A stretch of 29,428 nt of DNA from positions 1 through 29,428 of IMG/VR virus record IMGVR_UViG_3300048034_000840; one strand, 5' to 3'. Below, piece by piece: positions 16,601 to 23,949 of the stretch. The stretch is from a virus. A model generated the notes under the pieces. The model had not been told where the DNA came from, did not search any database, and saw nothing but the letters and a program-made list of their open reading frames with translations. The stretch's first letter is position 1; each line of letters begins with the position of its first letter. A program made the translations under genes and the position numbers.

Positions 16601-18436
16601 TTAATTTTCTACAAATCTTACTGTTACGTTATGATCTTCAGTATCGAGACCAGTATCATTATCAATTGCTAGCTTTAATCTATCACCTGCAGCAAATGAT
16701 ACACTTACTGCAGAGTTCATTGTTATTTCGCCAGTTGATGTTACTTCTACTGATGGTGTAGCTACACCTGATCCATTCTTATAGATGTTTAATTGATGTG
16801 TCAAGCTTCCAGTACTATGAGCATTTGCATTTGAGCTGATAGTCACTCGAGTTATAGTACCAGCGACTGGCATAACAACTCCACTAAGCATAGAAGATCC
16901 ATTAGCACCTAACAAATCAATTGCACTAGATGCACCACTAATTGTGGAGTTATAACCAAATTGTAAATACTGCGCATTTGTTGCTGCACTAGTTACTGCA
17001 GCTCGATCTATTGCATACCAACCATCTGAGTCTGCAAATTCAAATTGGTTTTGATCCGTATTATAGTGCATTGCACCTTTACGGTATGTTGTATTATAGA
17101 ATGCGTTCGTATGATATTGCGTTCTCTCGGCATCAGTGTTATGTGGTAGCATAACCAAACCACCTTCACCGAAGCGAGACATTGTACCACCTGCTGGTGT
17201 ATTTGTTCTTACAAACCAATCTGCACTTACATCATCAGTTGTTCGCAATGAAAGAGCATTAGCGCTAATCACCAAACCGTTTGGTTGTACAGTATCTGAC
17301 TTAGTAATATTTGGTGCACCAGACGCAGAATCGAAGAAGAGCCTTTGTGTTGGATCAAGGACAAGGGCATCATCAACACCTAGCGTGCCACCTCCAAATC
17401 TAAACTCGCTATTCTCGAACTTAACCTCACCGCCACCAAGGAAGATAGTAGTGCCGCTAAGGTGCAAGTCTTTCCATTTTTTAGTAGCTGTACCAAGATC
17501 ATAAGTCTCATCGACGTGTGGTACAAAATCACGATTTACATGATCAAAATTACTATCAATTTGGGTTTGTACTTCAGTAGCATCTGTAAATGTTGATTGC
17601 AGATTAGCTAGAGTTTGACCACCAAGAGTTTCAGCATCTACATTTAAAGCATCAACAAACGCCGTTGTTACACGGTTGTCAATTGCTGTATTGGCTCTTG
17701 TTGTTGTAAAGTATAAGTTACCTGCACCAGAACCACCGTTTGCATTAGCAGAATCTTCAGGAATATCATCAGTCACTGAACCAAGTAATGCGGCTTGCAA
17801 ATCACTAATTGCAGAATCGACTTTAAGATTTCCTTGAATATCAAATTTTCTTAATGCCGAATCGATAGACGAATCGACTGCAGTTGCAGTTTGTAATCCC
17901 ATACCAAGTGCTGCATCTGAATCTAAACCAGTTTTTTGTCTAAATCGTACGTAGGCCGAATCGATGTATGCTGTAACATCAGTAGAGTCAAGGCTGAGTC
18001 TATTTGCTCGAGCAGAATCTAAGAAGCCTGCACCAAATAATGCATCAATTGCAGAAGCTGAGTCAAGTAACTTTGTAGTGCCTCCACGAATTCCTAAAAT
18101 ATAATCGCGATTAGCTTCTCTTTTAATATCTGTTACAAAAGCTAATGTGCCTGTGCTATCTTGTAATGTAATATTATTGATTTGTGTAGGATCTGCAGGA
18201 ATCAATCGAGTGACAGTTGTCATCGAATCTTTTGTAGCACCGTCAAAAAGAATGCCGTCAAAACCAAATCCAATACCGTTACTATTTACACTTTGCAAAT
18301 TAAGTTGTAGTGAAAGAGCGGTAATATTAGAATATAGTTCAGTAAAGTTGGCATTAATTTTAGTAGCGCCAGTACGTAGATCATCTCCAGTACCGTCGTT
18401 ACCTACTGTTCCAGTAAATATGTTTTGTCTTGCCAT
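16601..18436 (-). CDS. Tail fibre protein with gp9-like N-terminal domain
   Basis: The 611-residue protein starts NIFTGTVGNDGTGDDL, then KINANFTELY. This matches the N-terminal domain of T4 gp9, the wedge protein that connects long tail fibres (T4: DTGEIGNASTGDILF, KINSDFNAIY). Beyond residue 50 it no longer resembles T4 gp9. Residues 125-229 carry eleven of its 14 Asp-Ser dipeptides in a helix-like repeat region. DETYDLGTATKKWKDLHLSG (309-328) is a common fibre shaft-to-head element, and 485-611 is a beta-sandwich-like tip. I infer a fibre or receptor-binding protein that docks through a gp9-type domain. A late promoter lies just upstream. Confidence 0.75.
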   Translation of the reverse strand: MARQNIFTGTVGNDGTGDDLRTGATKINANFTELYSNITALSLQLNLQSVNSNGIGFGFDGILFDGATKDSMTTVTRLIPADPTQINNITLQDSTGTLAFVTDIKREANRDYILGIRGGTTKLLDSASAIDALFGAGFLDSARANRLSLDSTDVTAYIDSAYVRFRQKTGLDSDAALGMGLQTATAVDSSIDSALRKFDIQGNLKVDSAISDLQAALLGSVTDDIPEDSANANGGSGAGNLYFTTTRANTAIDNRVTTAFVDALNVDAETLGGQTLANLQSTFTDATEVQTQIDSNFDHVNRDFVPHVDETYDLGTATKKWKDLHLSGTTIFLGGGEVKFENSEFRFGGGTLGVDDALVLDPTQRLFFDSASGAPNITKSDTVQPNGLVISANALSLRTTDDVSADWFVRTNTPAGGTMSRFGEGGLVMLPHNTDAERTQYHTNAFYNTTYRKGAMHYNTDQNQFEFADSDGWYAIDRAAVTSAATNAQYLQFGYNSTISGASSAIDLLGANGSSMLSGVVMPVAGTITRVTISSNANAHSTGSLTHQLNIYKNGSGVATPSVEVTSTGEITMNSAVSVSFAAGDRLKLAIDNDTGLDTEDHNVTVRFVEN

Positions 18437-18439
18437 TTT

Positions 18440-18446
18440 CTATCCT
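18440..18446 (-). promoter_or_regulatory. Ribosome binding site of the gp9-like fibre gene
   Basis: On the minus strand AGGATAG lies three bases before the ATG at 18436, inside the short gap that also holds a late promoter. It supports this start. Confidence 0.5.
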
Positions 18447-18462
18447 GCAATAATATTAATCT

Positions 18463-18470
18463 TATTTATA
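18463..18470 (-). promoter_or_regulatory. T4-type late promoter (TATAAATA) before the fibre gene
   Basis: On the minus strand the gap between the gp7-like gene and the gp9-like fibre gene contains an exact TATAAATA. It ends 27 bases before the start codon. In T4 this element is read by the sigma-like gp55 with gp33 and the gp45 clamp. The gap (18437-18474) is the widest in the minus-strand block, and the motif occurs in only one other gap, so chance is unlikely. It should start a late transcript for the fibre, gp8 and distal tail genes. Confidence 0.78.
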
Positions 18471-18474
18471 TATG

Positions 18475-19557
18475 TTAATACGGCTTATTTGATGTTAAAT
18501 AGCCAATTGCGACATAATTCTGAGGACTTACATAATCAGCAGCAAATGTCTTGTATTCTCTCATATCGAATGTTTCGAACGCGTTATCAAATCGAATTCC
18601 AACACCATTAGAATCTAAATTGTCAAATGTAATTCCATAATCAGCCCATTCTTTAAGGTCTTTATACAACAACATTACATCATTAATCGATGCATATTCT
18701 TTACCACCAACTGGTGTAGCCAAATCTGAATCAGCCCAATAACCAGTTAATCGATAAGGGCTAGTTCTAAACTGTGGATCATTGATATGAAATTTTGCAC
18801 CAAAATTAGATCTAGCACCGTGTGCAGTATAATTATTTAGATGTGATATATCACCTTGTGCTTGTGGTGGATTAATAGTACTAATAGCATCTGCGCTATC
18901 TATGACAAATTTAATGTTCTTAAATGGATCAGGTACCGATTCATCGGTAATAATATTGATAATATCAGTACCTTCGATTGCCACCTCATTCGCTAGATAA
19001 AATCCAGTAGGGTGAACAAATCTACGCCATAATTGTTCCCATATTCCAATTGATAATGGTGATTTAACTAAAATAGAAAATATTTGAAATTTGCCGCCGT
19101 CTTGAATATACTTACCATATTCAGCACCAAGTTCTGATTCTCCTACATTAAACAAAGATTTTTTAGGATATATGATTTCAACTTCTTCATCAAAGAATCC
19201 TCTAAAAAATCCTTCTCCTGAAAACAAAGAACCTTTTACTCTAAAGAAATTACCAAAATTTCTAATAGCTTCTCGTGGAAATGTAAAATTACCGCCCGAT
19301 ACACCGAGAGCAAGAGTTTCAAATAACTGATCTAAGCGTTCTAGACTGGCATCTTCAGTTTCTCTTATACTATTAAGCTCATGAATTATTCCATCAAAAT
19401 TAGTATCTGAATCTTGGAATTCGTAATATCCCTCAAGAAACTTTACAAGACTAGGATAATCTTCCCTAAAATATTCAGGTAAAATTTCTTCAACTAGACT
19501 TCTTCGAAAATTGATATCGATTCTGTCAAAATGTTTGAGGGTTTCTTCTTTAGCCAT
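18475..19557 (-). CDS. gp7: Baseplate wedge protein, short gp7-like
   Basis: The 360-residue protein lies directly after gp6, where T4 has gp7. It reads LVEEILPEYFREDYPSLVKFLEGYYEFQD near the start, then an FFRVKGSLFSGEGFFRGFFDEEVEIIYPK block (about 126-154) that I associate with the gp7-like wedge proteins of marine T4-like phages. T4 gp7 is 1032 residues, so this version is about one third of that length and can contain only the core that ties gp6 to the hub. The start overlaps the gp6 stop by one base (TAATG). Identification rests on position and on recalled family features rather than on clear T4 identity. Confidence 0.65.
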   Translation of the reverse strand: MAKEETLKHFDRIDINFRRSLVEEILPEYFREDYPSLVKFLEGYYEFQDSDTNFDGIIHELNSIRETEDASLERLDQLFETLALGVSGGNFTFPREAIRNFGNFFRVKGSLFSGEGFFRGFFDEEVEIIYPKKSLFNVGESELGAEYGKYIQDGGKFQIFSILVKSPLSIGIWEQLWRRFVHPTGFYLANEVAIEGTDIINIITDESVPDPFKNIKFVIDSADAISTINPPQAQGDISHLNNYTAHGARSNFGAKFHINDPQFRTSPYRLTGYWADSDLATPVGGKEYASINDVMLLYKDLKEWADYGITFDNLDSNGVGIRFDNAFETFDMREYKTFAADYVSPQNYVAIGYLTSNKPY

Positions 19558-21398
19558 TAGTTATCGACTTCCAATGTTGTTGTCTGTCTATCGATAAATG
19601 CTGAAGTAGATGAATTTGTAGGATCTAGCTTTAGCACATAATTTCTAAGTGGTTTAACAAAGCTTTGATTTTCAGGAGTTACTGATAATCTTAAATATGT
19701 TGTACCTAATATTAATGCTTCTGGATTGATACCTGAAATGCTAACTGTACCAAGTGGTGCACTATATTCACCTACGTTATCTTGCAATACGTTACCAGCG
19801 AGATCATAAACCTGCAATTTTTGTGAAGAAAGTTTATTACGTAATTGAGCTACAACTCCACGGAATTGAAATGTATCTGATATGACTGTATGATTGACAT
19901 CATCAGGATCGGCAATACGCATAGGGAATGCTAATTCGTGAGAGGTTGCAACCCCAACAGATGGTGTAAATCTTAGCTGACATTTTATTTCTGTACGAGA
20001 TGATAGTACTGCAGGACTCAATGCATCTATTTCTGTTAAAAGATTTGATCTTCTAAATACAGATTCAAATTTTCCTAAGTTATTTACAAAGAAATTTTGT
20101 TTAAATGTAAAGACATCTGTTTCTACAGATGAAAGTGTATTTCCTGTTAATGCAGGATCAAAATTAAATACAGTGTTTAATTCAAGGAATATAATAACCG
20201 GTTCTACAAACTTTGTTTCAATTGACATAACAGAAAGATTTTTTGTAAAATTGTTTACGATACTTGCTTCTGTCTCTGTTTTTGTAGATTGCGCAGTATT
20301 AGCTTTATATAGAATAGAGACGTAAGCTCTACCATAATCAACTGGTACATTTTCATCGCCTGACCAAACAGTAACATCATCAATAACTGTATAATTACTT
20401 TGTATCGTTGCTTTATAATCGAGCGATGTCACGAGTCTTTGTTGAGTTGCATATGCGTAAGGAGCCAGGTTTTTAATCGAATCAATCGATTGTTTAATCT
20501 CTCCACCAGTAGAAGCTGCAGAAGTAACTACAGATACTGGATAAGATTGGCCATTAATAGTTACATTATTCGTAGATGTAAATATAGTGCCTTCGTTAGC
20601 ATCTGGTCCATTTACTTGCAAATAGGTAATAACAATTTTATTACCAGGTTCTGGAGATTTACCAAAAGAAATACCATCGCCAAAGTTAACTTCGTAAAAT
20701 CCGTTTGGTGCTTCACGTATAGTAAACAATAAAGAATCTGGGGTAATACGAACAGCGTCTTTTACTGGAGAATAGTTTTCAAAATTAGAAGAACTTGCAG
20801 TATCAAACACTTGCATAACTGCAGTAGATTTATCCATCTTCTCATCAGGAATAACATAAATTTGTCTCTCAGTTTTTTCTCCAACCAAGAATGTTTTAAC
20901 TTTTTCTACACCTTCAAAAACTGGAATATCATCAGAGCCATCATTTTGTACGATGCTATATAATCCACTGCCATTATCTTTTGCTGTGAATGCATCAAGG
21001 GTTCTGAATGTGTAAGTTATTCCGTCAATCTGTGTAGTAAATGTTAGACCTTTAGGAACTAATACTGTTGGAGGTCTATTCGAAACTCCGCCTAAATTAA
21101 GTGATAATTTAAGTAAAGCTTTTGCAGCTGTCATAGATCTCACATCGTAACCTAAAGTTTCGGCATGGGATACAACTGAACTTCGCAATTGTGCTGTATT
21201 AAGGAATGCTTCATTCAATGCAAAGTTGGCAGTTAGACCATTAACGTGTGTATTATACGCAAGCACGTCAAGAATATTCGATAAGCCTGAGGCTTCAAAA
21301 TCATAATCAGCATATTCTGATTGAGCTTTAAAGTACTCTTTCAATCGTCCTTTGATATTTTGAAAATCAAGATCTGATGATTTAATTGTAGTAGCCAT
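19557..21398 (-). CDS. gp6: Baseplate wedge protein gp6
   Basis: The 613-residue protein begins with IKSSDLDFQNIKGRLKEYF, then FEASGLSNILDVLAYNTHVNGLTANFALNEAFLNTAQLRSSVVSHAETLGY. This is the conserved N-terminal region of T4 gp6 and of baseplate J-like proteins. T4 gp6 is 660 residues, so it is full length. gp6 dimers form the continuous ring that joins the six wedges around the hub. The middle holds the beta-rich J-like domain (YEVNFGDGISFGK, about 240), and the C-terminus is a beta-domain. It starts directly at the end of gp25 (no gap) and its stop overlaps the gp7-like start by one base. No anomalies seen. Confidence 0.93.
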   Translation of the reverse strand: MATTIKSSDLDFQNIKGRLKEYFKAQSEYADYDFEASGLSNILDVLAYNTHVNGLTANFALNEAFLNTAQLRSSVVSHAETLGYDVRSMTAAKALLKLSLNLGGVSNRPPTVLVPKGLTFTTQIDGITYTFRTLDAFTAKDNGSGLYSIVQNDGSDDIPVFEGVEKVKTFLVGEKTERQIYVIPDEKMDKSTAVMQVFDTASSSNFENYSPVKDAVRITPDSLLFTIREAPNGFYEVNFGDGISFGKSPEPGNKIVITYLQVNGPDANEGTIFTSTNNVTINGQSYPVSVVTSAASTGGEIKQSIDSIKNLAPYAYATQQRLVTSLDYKATIQSNYTVIDDVTVWSGDENVPVDYGRAYVSILYKANTAQSTKTETEASIVNNFTKNLSVMSIETKFVEPVIIFLELNTVFNFDPALTGNTLSSVETDVFTFKQNFFVNNLGKFESVFRRSNLLTEIDALSPAVLSSRTEIKCQLRFTPSVGVATSHELAFPMRIADPDDVNHTVISDTFQFRGVVAQLRNKLSSQKLQVYDLAGNVLQDNVGEYSAPLGTVSISGINPEALILGTTYLRLSVTPENQSFVKPLRNYVLKLDPTNSSTSAFIDRQTTTLEVDN

Positions 21399-21839
21399 CT
21401 ATCTAAGCCTCGCTAAGTTTACATCTATTGATACTGTTTCTCCAACATTCACCACTTCAAAAGTAATTGTTGCTCTAATCTCATTTCTATCAGGATATGA
21501 AGTAAAATCTATATTCAATACTCTTGCTCTTGGTTCGTATCGCGCAATTGTAGATGCAATATTTTCTGCAACTTCTTGTGGATTATAATCTGTTTCTAAC
21601 TCAAAAAGAGCTACACCCAAATTCCCGCCAAATCTTGGCTGAAATGGTTTTTCATATGATCCTGTCAACAATAAATTCTTTATCGCTTGCTTTACAGCAG
21701 CAGCATGGCGTTTTTTATAAACATCACCAGAAGGTTTAACCAAAAATGCTAAATCAATATCCGAATAAACTCGGGCATCTGATTGTACTATTGATGAACC
21801 GTTTAGGTTGCCATCTTCTACTGAAAATGCTTTTGCCAT
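21399..21839 (-). CDS. gp25: Baseplate wedge protein gp25
   Basis: The 146-residue protein has the GPW/gp25 family core: YSDIDLAFLV, AIKNLLLTGSYEKPFQPRFGGNLGVALFEL (about 53-82), then a helix ending IARYEPRARVLNIDF. EKPF.P.FG is the family hallmark; these proteins begin sheath assembly and sit in the inner wedge core with gp6, gp7 and gp53. T4 gp25 is 132 residues. It starts 26 bases after the upstream gene, with AGGAAAA as ribosome site and a TATAAATA late promoter upstream, so it heads a transcript with gp6 and gp7. All family features look intact. Confidence 0.95.
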   Translation of the reverse strand: MAKAFSVEDGNLNGSSIVQSDARVYSDIDLAFLVKPSGDVYKKRHAAAVKQAIKNLLLTGSYEKPFQPRFGGNLGVALFELETDYNPQEVAENIASTIARYEPRARVLNIDFTSYPDRNEIRATITFEVVNVGETVSIDVNLARLR

Positions 21840-21843
21840 TACT

Positions 21844-21850
21844 TTTTCCT
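21844..21850 (-). promoter_or_regulatory. Ribosome binding site of gp25
   Basis: On the minus strand AGGAAAA lies four bases before the ATG at 21839 and fixes this start; the next possible initiator in frame would cut into the conserved N-terminus. Confidence 0.5.
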
Positions 21851-21862
21851 AATTGTTTAGTC

Positions 21863-21870
21863 TATTTATA
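21863..21870 (-). promoter_or_regulatory. T4-type late promoter (TATAAATA) before gp25
   Basis: On the minus strand an exact TATAAATA straddles the end of the upstream 198-residue gene and the short gap before gp25, ending 24 bases before the gp25 ATG. Sequence and spacing mirror the other late promoter at 18463-18470. It fits recognition by a gp55-type late sigma factor and would drive gp25, gp6 and the gp7-like gene. Confidence 0.78.
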
Positions 21871-22462
21871 TAGAAATTTCAGCTAATTCACCATGAGTCT
21901 GAACGTTTTCATTAAATCGAGTTTCAATTTCATTCTTATAAGTTACCTCCCAACCGTTCTTAATTACAGGAGTTGTAATAATTAGTTGTGTTGTTAATGA
22001 TTCGTCTGGATTAAAAGTATCATACGAAAGAGACAACATCTCAAATTCTGTAGTATCTTTCAAATATTTTGCCAAGTCAAAAGTTTTTTGATTTGATATA
22101 AGCCCATTGATACCGCGCAATTCATATACTACCGCTCTACCCTTTTGCTTTAGATCATTTAAGCTACCAATCTGAGGAGTTTCTCCTTCGGCTGGAACAT
22201 ACAATCCTTCGGCAACAATCATTCTATGATTATTAAACTCAGCTTGATTCGTAAGAACTTGTCTCATAATTTTTGCATGGATAGCATAATTCTTGGCCAA
22301 GTTTAATCTGTCAATAGGATCTGTAATATGATTCATGTTTGTCTGAGAACCATAACCACCTAAAAATTTTGCCATTGTAATTCCAGGTGCTAGCTTAGTA
22401 GCAGGAGTAATTCTGCCAACTCTTTCTGGATTATATGCTGGATCTACTGTAAAAATTGCCAT
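21866..22462 (-). CDS. Baseplate-region protein, possibly degenerate M15 peptidase fold
   Basis: I do not securely recognise this 198-residue protein. The middle reads like a worn-down M15/DD-carboxypeptidase fold: a long helix (RLNLAKNYAIHAKIMRQVLTN, 52-72), a strand (HRMIVAEGLYVP), then DLKQKGRAVVYELRGINGL (103-121). In active enzymes the matching place is SxHxxGxAxD with zinc ligands His and Asp; here those positions are Lys and Val/Tyr. If the comparison holds, it is a structural remnant of a cell-wall hydrolase. It lies between the spike gene and gp25 with one-base overlap at its start (TAATG), so a baseplate or spike-associated role is likely. Fold call is weak. Confidence 0.45.
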   Translation of the reverse strand: MAIFTVDPAYNPERVGRITPATKLAPGITMAKFLGGYGSQTNMNHITDPIDRLNLAKNYAIHAKIMRQVLTNQAEFNNHRMIVAEGLYVPAEGETPQIGSLNDLKQKGRAVVYELRGINGLISNQKTFDLAKYLKDTTEFEMLSLSYDTFNPDESLTTQLIITTPVIKNGWEVTYKNEIETRFNENVQTHGELAEISI

Positions 22463-23949
22463 TATTTCTTCACCGTCTTTACACCTGCACCGCGAGAATT
22501 AGGAAACGATGTTTTTCCTCTCACTTTTGTATCTTGTGCACTTACTATTCGACCAGCATCTGGAGCAACTTTATTAATCCACATTGCTGCTAACTTACCT
22601 TCAGTCGCTTGAGCCGCAGTAAAATCTTCATTTCTTGCATTAATAGGATCACGCATTTTAGATCTAATTTCAGGTGTAGTAAGTTTACAAGAACTAAGTC
22701 CTCCATATGGAGTTGTTTTATCAATTGCATCTTTTAAATCATTAGTAATATCAATTTGCACGTTGCGTGTACCTCTATCGCCTTTATGCAAATACGAAGT
22801 AGCCTCATCGGCATCGACCCTCGTCCGAGTAAATGGATCAATTGCTACATCAGCGGTGTTATCCTGAGTTACTGTATAGCCTGTCGGTGCACCTACACCT
22901 CCACCAGGAGAGGACGGATCTGCATAATTCTGAGAATTTGTGATGTCTGCAGTGATTGCTTGATGCGCCGTACCTTGTAGATCACCATATACAACTGGTA
23001 TATTCATATGACCTGACGTTACTTGAGTATCATTGCGAATAGTCGGCACTGTTAATGTTTCTCCAATATTAACGTGGTGACCAGTGTACATACTATAATT
23101 ATGCATAATTACATTCTCTCCACCAATATCTCCAGTATTACCGGTAGCAGAAAGATCATCAGCCAATATATTAATATTGTCAGAAGCAATAAAGACTTCA
23201 TCTGTTCCAGTAATTTTTAGAACACCAGTATTAGTACCAGTACCATCATCATCACTTTTAGAACCCACAAATATTTCTTTGTCGCCTTGTGAAAACTCAT
23301 GGCTAGTTCCTTTCGTAATAATACTATTATTACCAAGAGTAGTTAAAGCATTACTACCAGCAACATATTCTGTAGAATTTTTAATTGTAGTTAATTCTTT
23401 ATTTTTCGTTACTGTTTGTCGGTATCCACCCTTAATATTCTCGGTCTTATCTCCACCTGTAGTAAGGTTAAAATTACCACCGACATTTAAATCAAAATCA
23501 CCAGCTACATTTAATTTAAGGTTACCATTATAAAAAATTTCTCCATTACCTTCTACAATAACCTTTTCATCGTGTGCAGAAATACGAATCATGTGGTTTG
23601 TAGAAGATATAATAACAGTACCATCGGCTCGCATCTCAACGCCTGAACCGGTCTTATGCTTAAACAGCATACGCTCATTGCCTGGTGTATCATCAATTTC
23701 TGTTACATGACCAGAGATTGATTCTCTTACTTGATTTTTTGGATATTTACTATTCGGACCTTCACGTAAACCTAAATCTAATCCGACATGGCCACCACCA
23801 ATATATAAGTTATTGCGTTTAATACCACGAGCAGCAAAGTTTGTCGAAGCTTTTCCCATATAATGTCGACGAGGAAAAACCTTTTTAGGATCTTTATAAC
23901 CGTCTGGTTCTACAGTACCAACATTAGTATTCAAATCTAATTTATACAT
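22462..23949 (-). CDS. Cell-puncturing spike protein, gp5 C-terminal beta-helix-like
   Basis: The 495-residue protein looks like the needle part of T4 gp5 or VgrG. SISGHVTEIDDTPGNERMLFKHKTGSGVEM (about 78-107) is the strand pair before the helix. Short alternating repeats follow, such as GNLKLNVAGDFDLNVGGNFNLTTGGD (about 142-167) and TENIKGGYRQTV, typical of a trimeric beta-helix. Residues beyond 330 are Gly/Pro/Thr-rich, then a mixed charged C-terminal domain of about 120 residues. T4 gp5 carries OB fold, lysozyme and helix in one chain; here the helix is a separate gene. It overlaps both neighbours by one base (TAATG). Role: membrane-piercing tip of the central hub. Confidence 0.75.
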   Translation of the reverse strand: MYKLDLNTNVGTVEPDGYKDPKKVFPRRHYMGKASTNFAARGIKRNNLYIGGGHVGLDLGLREGPNSKYPKNQVRESISGHVTEIDDTPGNERMLFKHKTGSGVEMRADGTVIISSTNHMIRISAHDEKVIVEGNGEIFYNGNLKLNVAGDFDLNVGGNFNLTTGGDKTENIKGGYRQTVTKNKELTTIKNSTEYVAGSNALTTLGNNSIITKGTSHEFSQGDKEIFVGSKSDDDGTGTNTGVLKITGTDEVFIASDNINILADDLSATGNTGDIGGENVIMHNYSMYTGHHVNIGETLTVPTIRNDTQVTSGHMNIPVVYGDLQGTAHQAITADITNSQNYADPSSPGGGVGAPTGYTVTQDNTADVAIDPFTRTRVDADEATSYLHKGDRGTRNVQIDITNDLKDAIDKTTPYGGLSSCKLTTPEIRSKMRDPINARNEDFTAAQATEGKLAAMWINKVAPDAGRIVSAQDTKVRGKTSFPNSRGAGVKTVKK

